15,599 bases of DNA from DATKMS01 sp041497995 (GCA_041497995.1 JBGQHM010000128.1:1-15599), one strand, 5' to 3'; positions 1 to 7,597 are shown, numbered from the stretch's first letter. Program-made: numbers and translations. Notes: generated by a model not told the origin, from the sequence alone.

Positions 1-6
1 GAGCAG

Positions 7-97
7 TCAGCCATCAGCTATCAGCACTCAGCTTCGGAGATAGAACTCTGAACCATGGGCTACAACCCCTTGCTGATCGCTGACGGCTGAGCGCTGA
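7..97. repeat. Heptamer array in inverted orientation
   Basis: Four back-to-back heptamers of the form TCAGCNN occupy 7-34. Four back-to-back heptamers of the form GCTGANN occupy 72-99. The conserved pentamers are exact reverse complements, so the two arrays can fold into a long stem in which 5-bp blocks pair and the 2-nt spacers mismatch. The loop is 35-71. The element lies between the window edge and the 3' end of the minus-strand hydrolase, so it could act as a transcript-end structure or be a dispersed intergenic repeat. No protein-coding signal is seen in it. Confidence 0.75.
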
Positions 98-109
98 AGA
101 CAGCTTTCA

Positions 110-1357
110 TCAGAACCGCTCTCTCAGCCAGGTGACGATCTGCGCTAGCGCCAGCGGCGCGCCGGTGCGCTCTTGGGTGCCGACGCCGAAGCCGTAGTGG
201 TCGCCCGGTGCGGAGGCCAGCTGCTTGTCGGTTGCGGCGATAGCATCGTACACGGCGCGCGCGTCGGATGGGAAGATGGCGTTGTCACCGCGGTAATAAA
301 TGACCATCGACGGTACGGTGATCTTGGCGGCGTTGCTCACGACATCCGCGTGCGACGACAGGCCCGACCAGGTGCTGAGCCACGCCCGCGGCGTCTGCAC
401 GCGCGCGAAGCCGAACTCCATGTAGTTCGTCAGATCCGGCCGGTACGAGAACAGCGAGCCGGCGTCGCGCTCCGACGGGTCGAGCGACAGGTCGAAGGCA
501 CGCAGGTCCGCCTCGGTGCGGTAGACGATCAAATAGGGGCAGATGACTGCGCCACGCACGGCGCGCACCTGCGCCGGCCACGAGTGAGAGGCAAAGTCGC
601 TCGATGCCATGGTACGCCGCGCCGCGCCGCGCTGCTTGAGGAGCTCACGCGCGCTGCCGTCGAGACGCTGCACCCGCGCATGCTGCGCGGCACGGTAGTG
701 CGCGACGAACTCGGGGGCGTAGTGGCTCGACGCGGGCGGCTGGCGGTAGCCGTTGTCCGGGTCGAACGGGTCGAGCGTCGCATCGCACGACAGAGGATCA
801 CCCTCGTCAGTGACCGACGGGTCGATCATCTGCATCAGGATCTTGCCCTCGCCGAGGTGCGCCGCGAGGTTGATGTACCCGTCGACCACCGGTAGGTCGC
901 TGAGGTCCACCGCGTCGCCGGCGGGGGTCTGCGTCAGTCGCTCCGGCGGTGCCGTCACCGATTGCGCAATGTAAAACGCATACAGTGACCCGCCGCCGCT
1001 GTTGCCGCAAAAGATGATGTTCTCGAAGCCGCGCCCGCGCAGGAAGCGGACACCGGCGGCAACGTCGAGCAGCAGGGTCTCGTGGACGCACAACGCGTCG
1101 TTGTTGAGGTTGCGACTATTCTGGCCGAACGCCGCGTAGCCGGCCTCGAGCAGCGCAGGGATGGCGTAGTGCCGACTCATGTCGGCCTGCGGGTGCATGA
1201 AGCAAACGACGCTCTTGTGCCGACCCTTGGTGTGCAGGATGCCGCTGCTGAGGCCACCGTCTGTCGCTTCCAGCGCCACCGGCTCGCGCTGCACCGCGGG
1301 GTCGATCGCGGCGTAGGAGACACACTTGTAGGGGTTGTCGTACCGTCCGAGTCTCAT
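110..1357 (-). CDS. Alpha/beta-hydrolase family protein, specificity unknown
   Basis: This 415-residue protein has an alpha/beta-hydrolase layout. A strand-turn-helix nucleophile elbow reads IIFCGNSGGGS, with Ser120 in the GxSxG position. A late strand ends in YYRGDNAIFPSD, where Asp358 or Asp365 could be the acid. GDHYGFG near the C-terminus offers His387 as the base. No signal peptide or membrane segment is visible, so it is probably cytoplasmic. The start is ATG, with a weak purine-rich GAGGCA upstream. It is the last gene of the minus-strand series, 72 nt downstream of the carbonic anhydrase stop. That gap holds an imperfect hairpin (1374-1399), so co-transcription is uncertain. It resembles esterase-type or peptidase-type hydrolases rather than a named enzyme. 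The fold is well supported; the substrate is not known. Confidence 0.8.
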   Translation of the reverse strand: MRLGRYDNPYKCVSYAAIDPAVQREPVALEATDGGLSSGILHTKGRHKSVVCFMHPQADMSRHYAIPALLEAGYAAFGQNSRNLNNDALCVHETLLLDVAAGVRFLRGRGFENIIFCGNSGGGSLYAFYIAQSVTAPPERLTQTPAGDAVDLSDLPVVDGYINLAAHLGEGKILMQMIDPSVTDEGDPLSCDATLDPFDPDNGYRQPPASSHYAPEFVAHYRAAQHARVQRLDGSARELLKQRGAARRTMASSDFASHSWPAQVRAVRGAVICPYLIVYRTEADLRAFDLSLDPSERDAGSLFSYRPDLTNYMEFGFARVQTPRAWLSTWSGLSSHADVVSNAAKITVPSMVIYYRGDNAIFPSDARAVYDAIAATDKQLASAPGDHYGFGVGTQERTGAPLALAQIVTWLRERF

Positions 1358-1429
1358 GCAACTGCCTCGCTCTGGTGCGCCACACTGGCGTGAAGCACCA
1401 CAACGGTCAAGGTGTCGCGCCCCGACGGA

Positions 1430-2079
1430 TCAGGTGACGCGATAGATCTCGGCAATGTCGTCCGGGGTGGTGATGCGCACGCCGAGGTCGCGCAGCAGGC
1501 CGTCGTGGAGTCCGTAGATCACACCGTGCACCGAGACGTGACGCCCGCGGTGCCAGGCGTTCTGTACGATGGTGGTGTGGCAGACGTTGGCCGCCTGCGC
1601 TGCCACGTTCAGCTCGCACAAGCGATCGAGTCGTTGATGCTCATCGGCGAGGGCGTCGAGCTGGTCGCGGTTCACCTGATACACGTCCTTGATGTTGCGC
1701 AGCCAGTTGTCGATCAGGCCGTGCTGCGCATTGTGTAGCGCCGCGTGGATGCCACCGCAGCCGTAGTGCCCGCACACGATGATGTGCTCGACGTGCAGGA
1801 CGTCGATCGCATACTGCAACACCGACAGACAGTTGAGGTCCGTGTGCGTGACGACGTTCGCGATATTGCGGTGCACGAACAGCTCACCGGGCAGCAAGCC
1901 GACGATCTCGTTCGCCGGCACCCGACTATCGGAGCAGCCAATCCACAGGAACTTCGGCGCCTGCAAGTGCGACAGCGTGCGGAAGAACTCGGGTCGCGGG
2001 CCGTCATCTGCGCCGCCCAGTGGCGGTTGTTCTCGAGCAGCTCCTGCAGCGGTGTTGCGCTGTCGCTCGTCTTTACCAC
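1430..2079 (-). CDS. Beta-class carbonic anhydrase, Can-like; frame broken by one missing base
   Basis: This would be a cytosolic zinc enzyme interconverting CO2 and bicarbonate. The restored product is about 216 residues, close to the length of E. coli Can (220). It starts at GTG 2077-2079, overlapping the amidase stop. Residues 1-30 read in one frame (VKTSDSATPLQELLENNRHW onward to ARDP). From 1990 on, the protein continues in another frame as EFFRTLSHLQAPKFLWIG. One base is missing within the GGG at 1991-1993. Downstream everything is intact: CSDSR gives Cys49 and the Asp51/Arg53 dyad, and CGHYGCGG gives His105 and Cys108. The Trp, Arg and Tyr of the type II allosteric bicarbonate site (WIGCSDSR, FVHRN, HGVIYG) are also present. 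With all key residues kept, a sequencing or assembly error is likelier than real decay. Read literally, only a fragment starting from TTG 1966 (178 residues) is open, and it would lack the N-terminal helix. Confidence 0.88.
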
Positions 2080-3485
2080 GTCGTCGGCCAGTGCGGGTGC
2101 CATGGGCGCTCGCGCTCGAAGGCGCGCGCTACGTGCAAGGCGATATCGTCCCGGTGCCGCGGCGCGACGATCTGCATGCCCATCGGCAGTTTGTTGCGCG
2201 ATAGCCCGACACGTACCGTGGCGGCGGGATGCCATGAGAGATTGAACGGGATGGTGAACGCGGCGACGCCGGCGAGAATCTGTTTGCGCCCTTCCGTCTC
2301 TTCGGGGAACGGTCCGCCCGCCGGCGGCGGATCGTAGGGCACGGTCGGCGTGACCAGCACATCGACACGATCGAAGACCTCGGCGCACCACTCGTTGAGC
2401 TGCGCGCGCTGCGCTGATGCCGTGCCCCAGATCTCCGGGGTCATCTGCCAGCCCATCTTCACGCCCCACAGAAAGCCGCGGCCGAACTTCGACTCGTGCT
2501 CCGGGAGCAACGGGTGGAGATGCGACGCCAATTCGAAGGCGCCCAGCATGCCCCACTCCCGACCCAGTTGCGGCGGACCACCTTTGATGCGCTCGATGCG
2601 GTGACCCAGCTTCTCGAAGACGCGAACGGCGTCCTCCACGGCGGCGGCCACATCTGACTGCACCACAGCGTAACCGAGATCCGGTGAGTAGCCGATGCGC
2701 AGACCGCTGGGCAGCGGCTGACGCACGGCTTGCAAGTAGGACAGACCCGGATGGGGCAGGCTGCTCGGATCGCACGGCGACGGGCCGGCTGTCACGTCGA
2801 GCATCAATGCCGCGTCTTCCACGGTCTTGGTGAGCGGACCATAGACCGCCGTGCTGCCGTAGTCCCAATGCTCGAACGGTCCGCGCGGCACGCGGCCGTA
2901 CGACGTCTTGAGACCGAACGTGCCGGTGAAGCTGGCGGGAATCCTGATCGAGCCGCCGCCATCGCTGGCAGTCACCAGCGGCAACACACACGCCGCCATT
3001 GCCGCTGCCGAACCGCCGCTCGAACCGCCGGGCGTATGCTGCAGGTTCCACGGCGAGTGCGTGACCCCGTACACGAGGTTCTTGGTGATCGCGGTGTAGC
3101 CAAACTCGGGCGCGTTGGTCTTTCCGACCACAATCGCTCCCGCGGCGCGTAGGCGGGCCACCTCGGTCGCGTCGCGACGGGCGACCTTGTCGCGAAAGGG
3201 GAGCGACCCCTGCGACGTGACGAGACCTTCGGCGTCTTGCAGGTCCTTGACGCCCAGAGGCACGCCCTCGAGCGGCCGTGCCTCGCCGCGGGCGATGCGC
3301 TCCGCGGCCGCCTGGGAATCGCGCCGCAGCGCAGCGCGGTCGCGCATGGCGACGACGGCGTTGAGGTCGTGATGCGTCTCGTCGATGCGTGCCAGCACCG
3401 CATCCATCACGTCGACCGGTGACACGGTGCGCGCCCGCAAACGCTCCGTCAGCTCGATCAGCGTCAGCCCGAGTAGCTCGTTCAT
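2073..3485 (-). CDS. Amidase-signature family amidase
   Basis: This enzyme hydrolyses an amide to a carboxylate plus ammonia or an amine, by a Ser-cisSer-Lys triad. All three residues are visible with family spacing: Lys80 in GVPLGVKD, cis-Ser155 in TPGGSSGGSAA and nucleophile Ser179 in DGGGSIRIPAS. The 75- and 24-residue intervals match well-studied members such as FAAH and malonamidase E2. The length of 470 residues is normal for stand-alone amidases. The start is ATG with a strong AGGAGG 4 nt upstream. No GatB or GatC lies nearby, so a role as tRNA amidotransferase subunit is unlikely. Its TAA stop lies inside the carbonic anhydrase start (GTGGTAA), which implies coupled translation. A hairpin gap of 76 nt separates it from the LLM oxidoreductase upstream. 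The family call is firm; the substrate is unknown. Confidence 0.93.
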   Translation of the reverse strand: MNELLGLTLIELTERLRARTVSPVDVMDAVLARIDETHHDLNAVVAMRDRAALRRDSQAAAERIARGEARPLEGVPLGVKDLQDAEGLVTSQGSLPFRDKVARRDATEVARLRAAGAIVVGKTNAPEFGYTAITKNLVYGVTHSPWNLQHTPGGSSGGSAAAMAACVLPLVTASDGGGSIRIPASFTGTFGLKTSYGRVPRGPFEHWDYGSTAVYGPLTKTVEDAALMLDVTAGPSPCDPSSLPHPGLSYLQAVRQPLPSGLRIGYSPDLGYAVVQSDVAAAVEDAVRVFEKLGHRIERIKGGPPQLGREWGMLGAFELASHLHPLLPEHESKFGRGFLWGVKMGWQMTPEIWGTASAQRAQLNEWCAEVFDRVDVLVTPTVPYDPPPAGGPFPEETEGRKQILAGVAAFTIPFNLSWHPAATVRVGLSRNKLPMGMQIVAPRHRDDIALHVARAFERERPWHPHWPTTW

Positions 3486-3539
3486 GAAACCTCCTTCAGC
3501 GAGCCCAACCCGTACTACGTTTCGCCGCCGGGCGGCAAC

Positions 3540-3561
3540 GGGGCGGAGAGGCTGCCGCCCC
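3540..3561 (-). terminator. Hairpin abutting the LLM oxidoreductase stop codon
   Basis: GGGGCGG (3540-3546) and CCGCCCC (3555-3561) are perfect inverted repeats around an 8-nt loop, ending one base before the LLM stop codon at 3562. A second short GC palindrome lies at 3524-3536. There is no T-run after it on the minus strand, so it is not a classical intrinsic terminator. It may attenuate transcription or protect the mRNA end ahead of the amidase gene. Confidence 0.35.
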
Positions 3562-4569
3562 TCATGCTGCGGATGCGACGCGCGGCAGGACGTTGTCCGT
3601 AAATCGCCGAAACGTCTCTTCGCTCAGCGGCGCGAGGAGCAGCGATCGCAGCGGTAGATCGGCTTCCAGCCGCTGCAGCTCTTCGGCCACGGACTCCGCG
3701 GTACCGTGTATGATCACGCCGTTCATGTATCGGTCGATTGGATCACCATCGCTGAACGGCATGAACGTTCCTGGTCCGGCGGGCGCTGTCGACTGTACGT
3801 TCGCGTAAGAATCGGTGAGCCAGCGAGCGCCGCGTCGTGCGACCTCCACTGCGCGGCCTGCCGTGTCTGCGATCGCCACCAGGCGAGCGGTGGGCACTTC
3901 GCGTGTCGCGGGATCGTAACCGGCAGTGCGCAGGCCATCGTGGTAGAGCGCCAGCTTTCTCCCGATCTCTGGATGAGCGGAGTGCGGATCCATGAGGATT
4001 GCAAAGCCGTCGCGTGCCGCGCGGCTGATGGAGTCATCAGACGAGGCCGCCAGCCACACCGGCGGGTGCGGCTGTTGCAGCGGCTTGGGCAGCACCTCGA
4101 CGTTGTCGAAGGAGTGAAAGCGGCCGGCGAAGGTGAGCCGCTCGTTGCGCCACGCCGCCAGGACGATATCGACAGCCTCACGGAAGCGCGCGGCGCTCTC
4201 CTCCGGCGGCACACCAAACACCTCGAACTCCTGGCGATGGAAGCCGCGCCCCGCTCCCCAGTTCACGCGCCCGCCCGACAGGACGTCGAGCAGCGCCACT
4301 TCCTCCGCGAGCCGGAGCGGATGGTAGAACGCCGCCAACGACACGGCCGTCCCGATCCGGATGCGGCGCGTGCGCGCTGCCGCCAACGTCGCCATCATGT
4401 GGATCGACGGACAGACGCTGAACGACTGGAAGTGGTGCTCAGCGAACCAGACGCACTCGTAGCCCGAGCGGTCCATGATCTCGATGCGGTCGAGGACGCG
4501 CTCGTAGACGTTTCGTATGGGCACCCGCCGGTCAGGCCAGGCGAAGAATTGCAGCACTCCGACTTTCAC
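3562..4569 (-). CDS. LLM-class flavin-dependent oxidoreductase (luciferase-like monooxygenase)
   Basis: This 335-residue protein has a TIM-barrel bacterial-luciferase fold, expected to use reduced FMN or F420 to oxidise a small organic substrate. Family marks in order are VWFAEHHF (residues 40-47), a HPLRLAEEVALLDVLSGGR stretch (83-101), GRGFHRQEFEVFG (107-119) and PKPLQQPHPPVWLAASS (161-177). The C-terminal part carries the usual VAEELQRLE helix. The start is GTG at 4567-4569, because an in-frame TGA lies six codons upstream. No clear ribosome-binding site precedes it, unlike its neighbours. It lies 145 nt downstream of the cyclase gene, with a strong hairpin between them, so it may have its own promoter. 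Together with the amidase and hydrolases it suggests breakdown of an organic compound. Cofactor choice cannot be read from the sequence. Confidence 0.92.
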   Translation of the reverse strand: MKVGVLQFFAWPDRRVPIRNVYERVLDRIEIMDRSGYECVWFAEHHFQSFSVCPSIHMMATLAAARTRRIRIGTAVSLAAFYHPLRLAEEVALLDVLSGGRVNWGAGRGFHRQEFEVFGVPPEESAARFREAVDIVLAAWRNERLTFAGRFHSFDNVEVLPKPLQQPHPPVWLAASSDDSISRAARDGFAILMDPHSAHPEIGRKLALYHDGLRTAGYDPATREVPTARLVAIADTAGRAVEVARRGARWLTDSYANVQSTAPAGPGTFMPFSDGDPIDRYMNGVIIHGTAESVAEELQRLEADLPLRSLLLAPLSEETFRRFTDNVLPRVASAA

Positions 4570-4610
4570 GGCGCAGCGGCCGTATCACAAATGCGAATCA
4601 GCGCCAAAGC

Positions 4611-4631
4611 GGGGCGCATCTCTTGCGCCCC
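4611..4631 (-). terminator. Candidate terminator hairpin between cyclase and LLM genes
   Basis: GGGGCGCA (4611-4618) and TGCGCCCC (4624-4631) form a perfect 8-bp stem with a 5-nt TCTCT loop, in the 145-nt gap after the cyclase stop. On the minus strand it is followed only by GCTTTGG, a very weak T-tract, so factor-independent termination is plausible but not certain. It would separate cyclase transcription from the downstream enzymes. The rest of the gap shows nothing else. Confidence 0.45.
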
Positions 4632-4714
4632 TTCGCGGCCATTCGGGCACGCCTGCGTTTGGTTCCGGCTAACAGCCGCGCTCGGTGCATCGGTGGCTCT
4701 ATCTTTCTGTCACA

Positions 4715-6055
4715 TCAAGGTTGGAGACGCGTACGCGCCGCCAGGAGTCGCCACGCGCCGGCGACCCCGCGCAGCTCGTGCTCGCCGCGGTCGTCGAACT
4801 CGAGGCCCGAGCCGACGACCAGGTCGCGTACCGTACTTGAGACCAGCACCTCACCCGGCCCCGCCAGGGCGGCAATGCGCGCGCCGATGTGCACCGCGAG
4901 CCCGCTCACGTCTTCACCGCGCTGCTCGACCTCGCCGGTGTGCAGCCCGGCACGGAGCTCCACGCCGAGGCCAGGCGCGGCAGCGGTCATCGCGTGCGCA
5001 CAGCGGATGGCGCGGGCGGGGCCGTCGAAGACGGCGAGGTGGCCGTCACCCGTCTGCTTCACGACCCGCCCGCGGAAGCGTGACACCTCGGCAGCAGCGC
5101 GCGCGTCCTGCGCGTCTAGCACGCCGCGCCAGCGCTGGTCGCCCAGCTCCGCGGCGCGCCGCGTCGAGTCGACGATGTCGGTGAACAGCACCGTGGCGAG
5201 CACGCGGTCGACCTCGCCCACGGGCGGGCGCTGGCCGGTGAGAAACTCTTCGATCACATCGCAGAACGCGTCTTGCTTGACGGGGTCCCAGCTCCCAAAG
5301 CCGGGCTGTTCGACGTAGCGCGCGCCACGGATGTGTTCGGCCGTGTACCGCGTCGGGCCAACCGGCCACGGCGAGTTCGGCGAGTGCAGCACGAGTACCG
5401 GCACGTCAATAAGTGGCAACGCGGAGCGCACGTCGGTTTGCCGGGCGAGTTCGAACTGGCGAACGAAGGAGCGCGGCGTCCCAATACTGCGCTCCAGCAC
5501 GGCGAGCGCCTCACGGGCGGCTTGCTCATCGCGTGCGTCGCAGGTGATGCTCAGTGTCCCACGGCCCGTTCCCCAGTGCGTCCGCATGCGTGCGGCATTG
5601 CTCTGTGCCACCGCGGTGGACATCCCCTCGGGATAGTCCGGTGCCGCCGCCGTCCTCGCGGGCGTATCAATCAGGACAAGTGCAGACACACGCTCGGGAT
5701 AGGTGGCGGCGAACAAGATCGCGATCGCACCGCCATCGACTTGACCGAGTAAAGCGGCCCGCCGGCTGCCGACCGCGTCCATCACCGCGCGGACATCGTC
5801 CATGCGATCCTCGGGACTGCCGCTGCCGACCTCGCGATCGGAGATGCCGCCACCCCGCCGGTCGAGCACGATGGTGCGGGCGAAGCGCGGAAAGCGCCGG
5901 ACATAGCCGCCGTAGAGCGGGTAGTCGGCGTTCAAGTCGACGTTCGAGGTCAGGCCGGGGACGATGACCACGTCGATCGGCCCGGCACCCAGCACCTGGT
6001 AGGCGATCTCGAGCCCATCGGCGGTAGTGGCGTAGTGGACTGCAGGTCGTGTCAT
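4715..6055 (-). CDS. Fusion of degenerate alpha/beta-hydrolase domain with class III adenylate/guanylate cyclase
   Basis: This 446-residue, apparently soluble signalling protein would convert a nucleoside triphosphate to its cyclic 3',5'-monophosphate. Residues 1-272 follow the alpha/beta-hydrolase fold (VVIVPGL, LDRRGGGISDR, YPERVSALVLIDTP). The nucleophile elbow reads GQVDGG, with Val106 where Ser is expected, and the C-terminal motif reads PGFGSWDPV, without the usual His. The hydrolase part is therefore probably a ligand-sensing remnant. Residues 285-440 are the cyclase: FTDIVDST with metal-binding Asp293, KQTGDGHLAVF with Lys333 and second metal Asp337, and GLHTGEVE, then DVSGLAVHIGARI with Arg393. 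The catalytic set is therefore essentially present. The Asn usual before the Ala-Arg pair is His389, a common variant. Start is ATG with GGAG 9 nt upstream. A cyclase homodimer is required for activity. Adenylate versus guanylate specificity is not settled. Confidence 0.92.
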   Translation of the reverse strand: MTRPAVHYATTADGLEIAYQVLGAGPIDVVIVPGLTSNVDLNADYPLYGGYVRRFPRFARTIVLDRRGGGISDREVGSGSPEDRMDDVRAVMDAVGSRRAALLGQVDGGAIAILFAATYPERVSALVLIDTPARTAAAPDYPEGMSTAVAQSNAARMRTHWGTGRGTLSITCDARDEQAAREALAVLERSIGTPRSFVRQFELARQTDVRSALPLIDVPVLVLHSPNSPWPVGPTRYTAEHIRGARYVEQPGFGSWDPVKQDAFCDVIEEFLTGQRPPVGEVDRVLATVLFTDIVDSTRRAAELGDQRWRGVLDAQDARAAAEVSRFRGRVVKQTGDGHLAVFDGPARAIRCAHAMTAAAPGLGVELRAGLHTGEVEQRGEDVSGLAVHIGARIAALAGPGEVLVSSTVRDLVVGSGLEFDDRGEHELRGVAGAWRLLAARTRLQP

Positions 6056-6233
6056 CGGTTTGCGCTCCGTTCGCGCGTCTACAGAATCGATAGACCCTTC
6101 GCCAACGACTTGATAGGCGATTTGAACGGCGCCGCTCTTCGCGTACCACGCGGATCACCGGGCGTCCACCGTGCCGACGCGGCGCATGACTCAATCACCG
6201 ACAACACCCCGCGGCGAAACGCGCCGGCGCTGC

Positions 6234-6264
6234 TTGCCGCGGTCGTGCCGTTGTGTGCTAGGCT
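6234..6264 (+). promoter_or_regulatory. Candidate promoter for the amidohydrolase in the divergent 6056-6357 gap
   Basis: The 302-nt region between the divergent cyclase and amidohydrolase genes holds no convincing gene. TTGCCG (6234-6239) is followed after 19 nt by TAGGCT (6259-6264), which is preceded by TG, giving an extended -10 reading TGCTAGGCT. It lies about 95 nt upstream of the chosen ATG. The spacing is slightly long and the -10 box is only a partial match. No clear promoter for the minus-strand cyclase could be picked out. Confidence 0.35.
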
Positions 6265-6357
6265 GCGCCCCCTACACGGCAGCCGACGAGAACGGGACGC
6301 GATACAGGTGGCTATCAACCCCGCATCGGTCCCGCCGTCGTGACGGAGAACGCGCTC

Positions 6358-7440
6358 ATGATCACACACCGACTCTATTCGTGCGACGACCATCTCGATC
6401 TGTGGAATCTCCCGGGCGACCTGTGGGTGGACCGTTTGCCCGCGCGGTTGCGCGCGCGCGGCCCGCGTGTCGTCGACCAGGGCGCCAGTGGCGCGTGGTG
6501 GACGTGCGATGACGCGGTGATGAGCCCGTATCGTATCGGCAGCGGGTACAGCGCCATCCAACGCGCCGGCATCGAGGACGACGGGTCACGCGCGTCCGAC
6601 CCGACGCTGCGGCTCGACGACATGGACCGCGACGGCGTCTACGCCTCGGTGATCTACGGACCCAACCTCTTCGGCTTGCCGATCGCCGACCCCGAGCTGC
6701 ACGCCGCAGTGCTCGCCGGCTACAACGACTGGGCAATGGAGTTCAATCGCCGGGCTCCCGACCGGCTCTGCGTCCTGCCCGTGCTGCCGACGCACGCGCC
6801 GGAGGCGGCCATCGTCGAGCTCGAACGCGTCGCGCGGCTCGGACACCGGGGCGCGATCATCAGCCCGTTCGAATTCCGCTGCACCGACTCGGCGTGGGAC
6901 GGGCTGTGGAGTGCGGCAGAGGCCGCGGCGGTGCCGATCAGCTTTCACATCGGCAAGGGCACGTCGCAGGTGCGCGTCGCACCCGGGAGCTGGGAGCTGG
7001 CGGCCTTCGCGGCTGTCGGTCCCATGCAGCTCGACGAGCCGCTCGCCATGATGATCTACTCGGGTGTGCTCGAGCGGCACCCCGGGCTGCGGCTGGTGCT
7101 CGCGGAAAGCGGTATCGGCTGGCTGCCGTACTTCGTCCGTCGTATGGACCAGACTGCCGACAAGCACGTCGCCAAGGCGCAGGACTATCGGTTGAAGGCA
7201 AAGCCGAGCGAGATCTTCCGCCGGCAGGTCTACGCGACGTTCGAGGAAGAGCCGCTGGGGCCCAGTCTGCTGCCGCTGTTAGGTCCCGACAACTTCATGT
7301 GGGCCTCGGACTACCCGCATCCCGACAGCACGTTCCCACACTCGCGGCAGGCGATTGCCGAAGCGTTCGCTGGCCTCGACGCAGCGTTCGTCGAGCAGGT
7401 GACGGCCGGCAACTGCGCGCGGCTGTACCGGTTTGTCTGA
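6358..7440 (+). CDS. Amidohydrolase family protein (Amidohydro_2 / metal-dependent hydrolase)
   Basis: This 360-residue TIM-barrel metal-dependent hydrolase or decarboxylase belongs to the Amidohydro_2 family, which includes aminocarboxymuconate-semialdehyde decarboxylase-like enzymes. Visible marks are an N-terminal metal motif CDDHLDLW (residues 9-16), MDRDGVYASVIYGPN (89-103), SFHIGKG with His197, LVLAESGIGWLPYFVRRMD (247-264) and the hallmark MWASDYPHPDSTFPHS (314-329) with Asp318. I chose ATG 6358 because GGAG (6345-6348) lies 9 nt before it. GTG 6340 would add six residues but has no ribosome-binding site. It is transcribed away from the cyclase and may share a regulatory region with it. 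The companion LLM oxidoreductase across the gap makes a joint catabolic role plausible. Substrate unknown. Confidence 0.92.
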   Translation: MITHRLYSCDDHLDLWNLPGDLWVDRLPARLRARGPRVVDQGASGAWWTCDDAVMSPYRIGSGYSAIQRAGIEDDGSRASDPTLRLDDMDRDGVYASVIYGPNLFGLPIADPELHAAVLAGYNDWAMEFNRRAPDRLCVLPVLPTHAPEAAIVELERVARLGHRGAIISPFEFRCTDSAWDGLWSAAEAAAVPISFHIGKGTSQVRVAPGSWELAAFAAVGPMQLDEPLAMMIYSGVLERHPGLRLVLAESGIGWLPYFVRRMDQTADKHVAKAQDYRLKAKPSEIFRRQVYATFEEEPLGPSLLPLLGPDNFMWASDYPHPDSTFPHSRQAIAEAFAGLDAAFVEQVTAGNCARLYRFV

Positions 7441-7443
7441 AGT

Positions 7444-7484
7444 GGGTGTGGGGTGTAGGGGGGTCGGGTGTAGTTCGGGTGTAG
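7444..7484 (+). repeat. G-rich GGGTGTAG repeats with G-quadruplex pattern
   Basis: GGGTGTAG occurs three times (7451-7458, 7466-7473, 7477-7484) directly after the amidohydrolase stop. Runs of G at 7444-7446, 7450-7453, 7458-7463 and 7466-7468 are separated by 3, 4 and 2 nt. This fits a four-tract quadruplex pattern with short loops on the plus (mRNA-like) strand. Confidence 0.7.
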
Positions 7485-7494
7485 TCAACCTTCC

Positions 7495-7523
7495 TGGACA
7501 TCCGGGGGTGCGGCTGCTACAGA
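7495..7523 (+). promoter_or_regulatory. Candidate sigma70-type promoter for the cysteine-rich ORF and infA
   Basis: TGGACA (7495-7500) and TACAGA (7518-7523) are separated by exactly 17 nt, and TGC directly precedes the -10, giving an extended -10. A transcript from here would have an untranslated leader of roughly 195 nt before TTG 7727. The -35 matches consensus at five of six positions and the -10 at three. Confidence 0.45.
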
Positions 7524-7597
7524 GTCATCACCGATTCGTGTTCATGCCCCGCCGTTCCGTTACACCGAGCGGCATATTCACTGCGCTTGAACGAGCT

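Noticed and set aside
1714..3051. Long minus-strand frame (445 codons) inside the amidase gene
   Set aside because: Mostly an off-frame shadow of the amidase. Only its stretch at about 1991-2079 is real, being the N-terminus of the frameshifted carbonic anhydrase.
3706..5184. Long open frame on the plus strand (492 codons) opposite the LLM and cyclase genes
   Set aside because: It is antisense to two genes with clear family motifs, spans their gap, and translates to Arg/His/Ala-rich sequence typical of GC-rich shadow frames.
6340..6342. GTG start for the amidohydrolase
   Set aside because: No ribosome-binding site precedes it, whereas ATG 6358 has GGAG at 9-nt spacing.
6079..6561. Minus-strand frame of 160 codons across the divergent gap
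   Set aside because: It overlaps the amidohydrolase 5' end and has Arg/Ala-rich composition without motifs.
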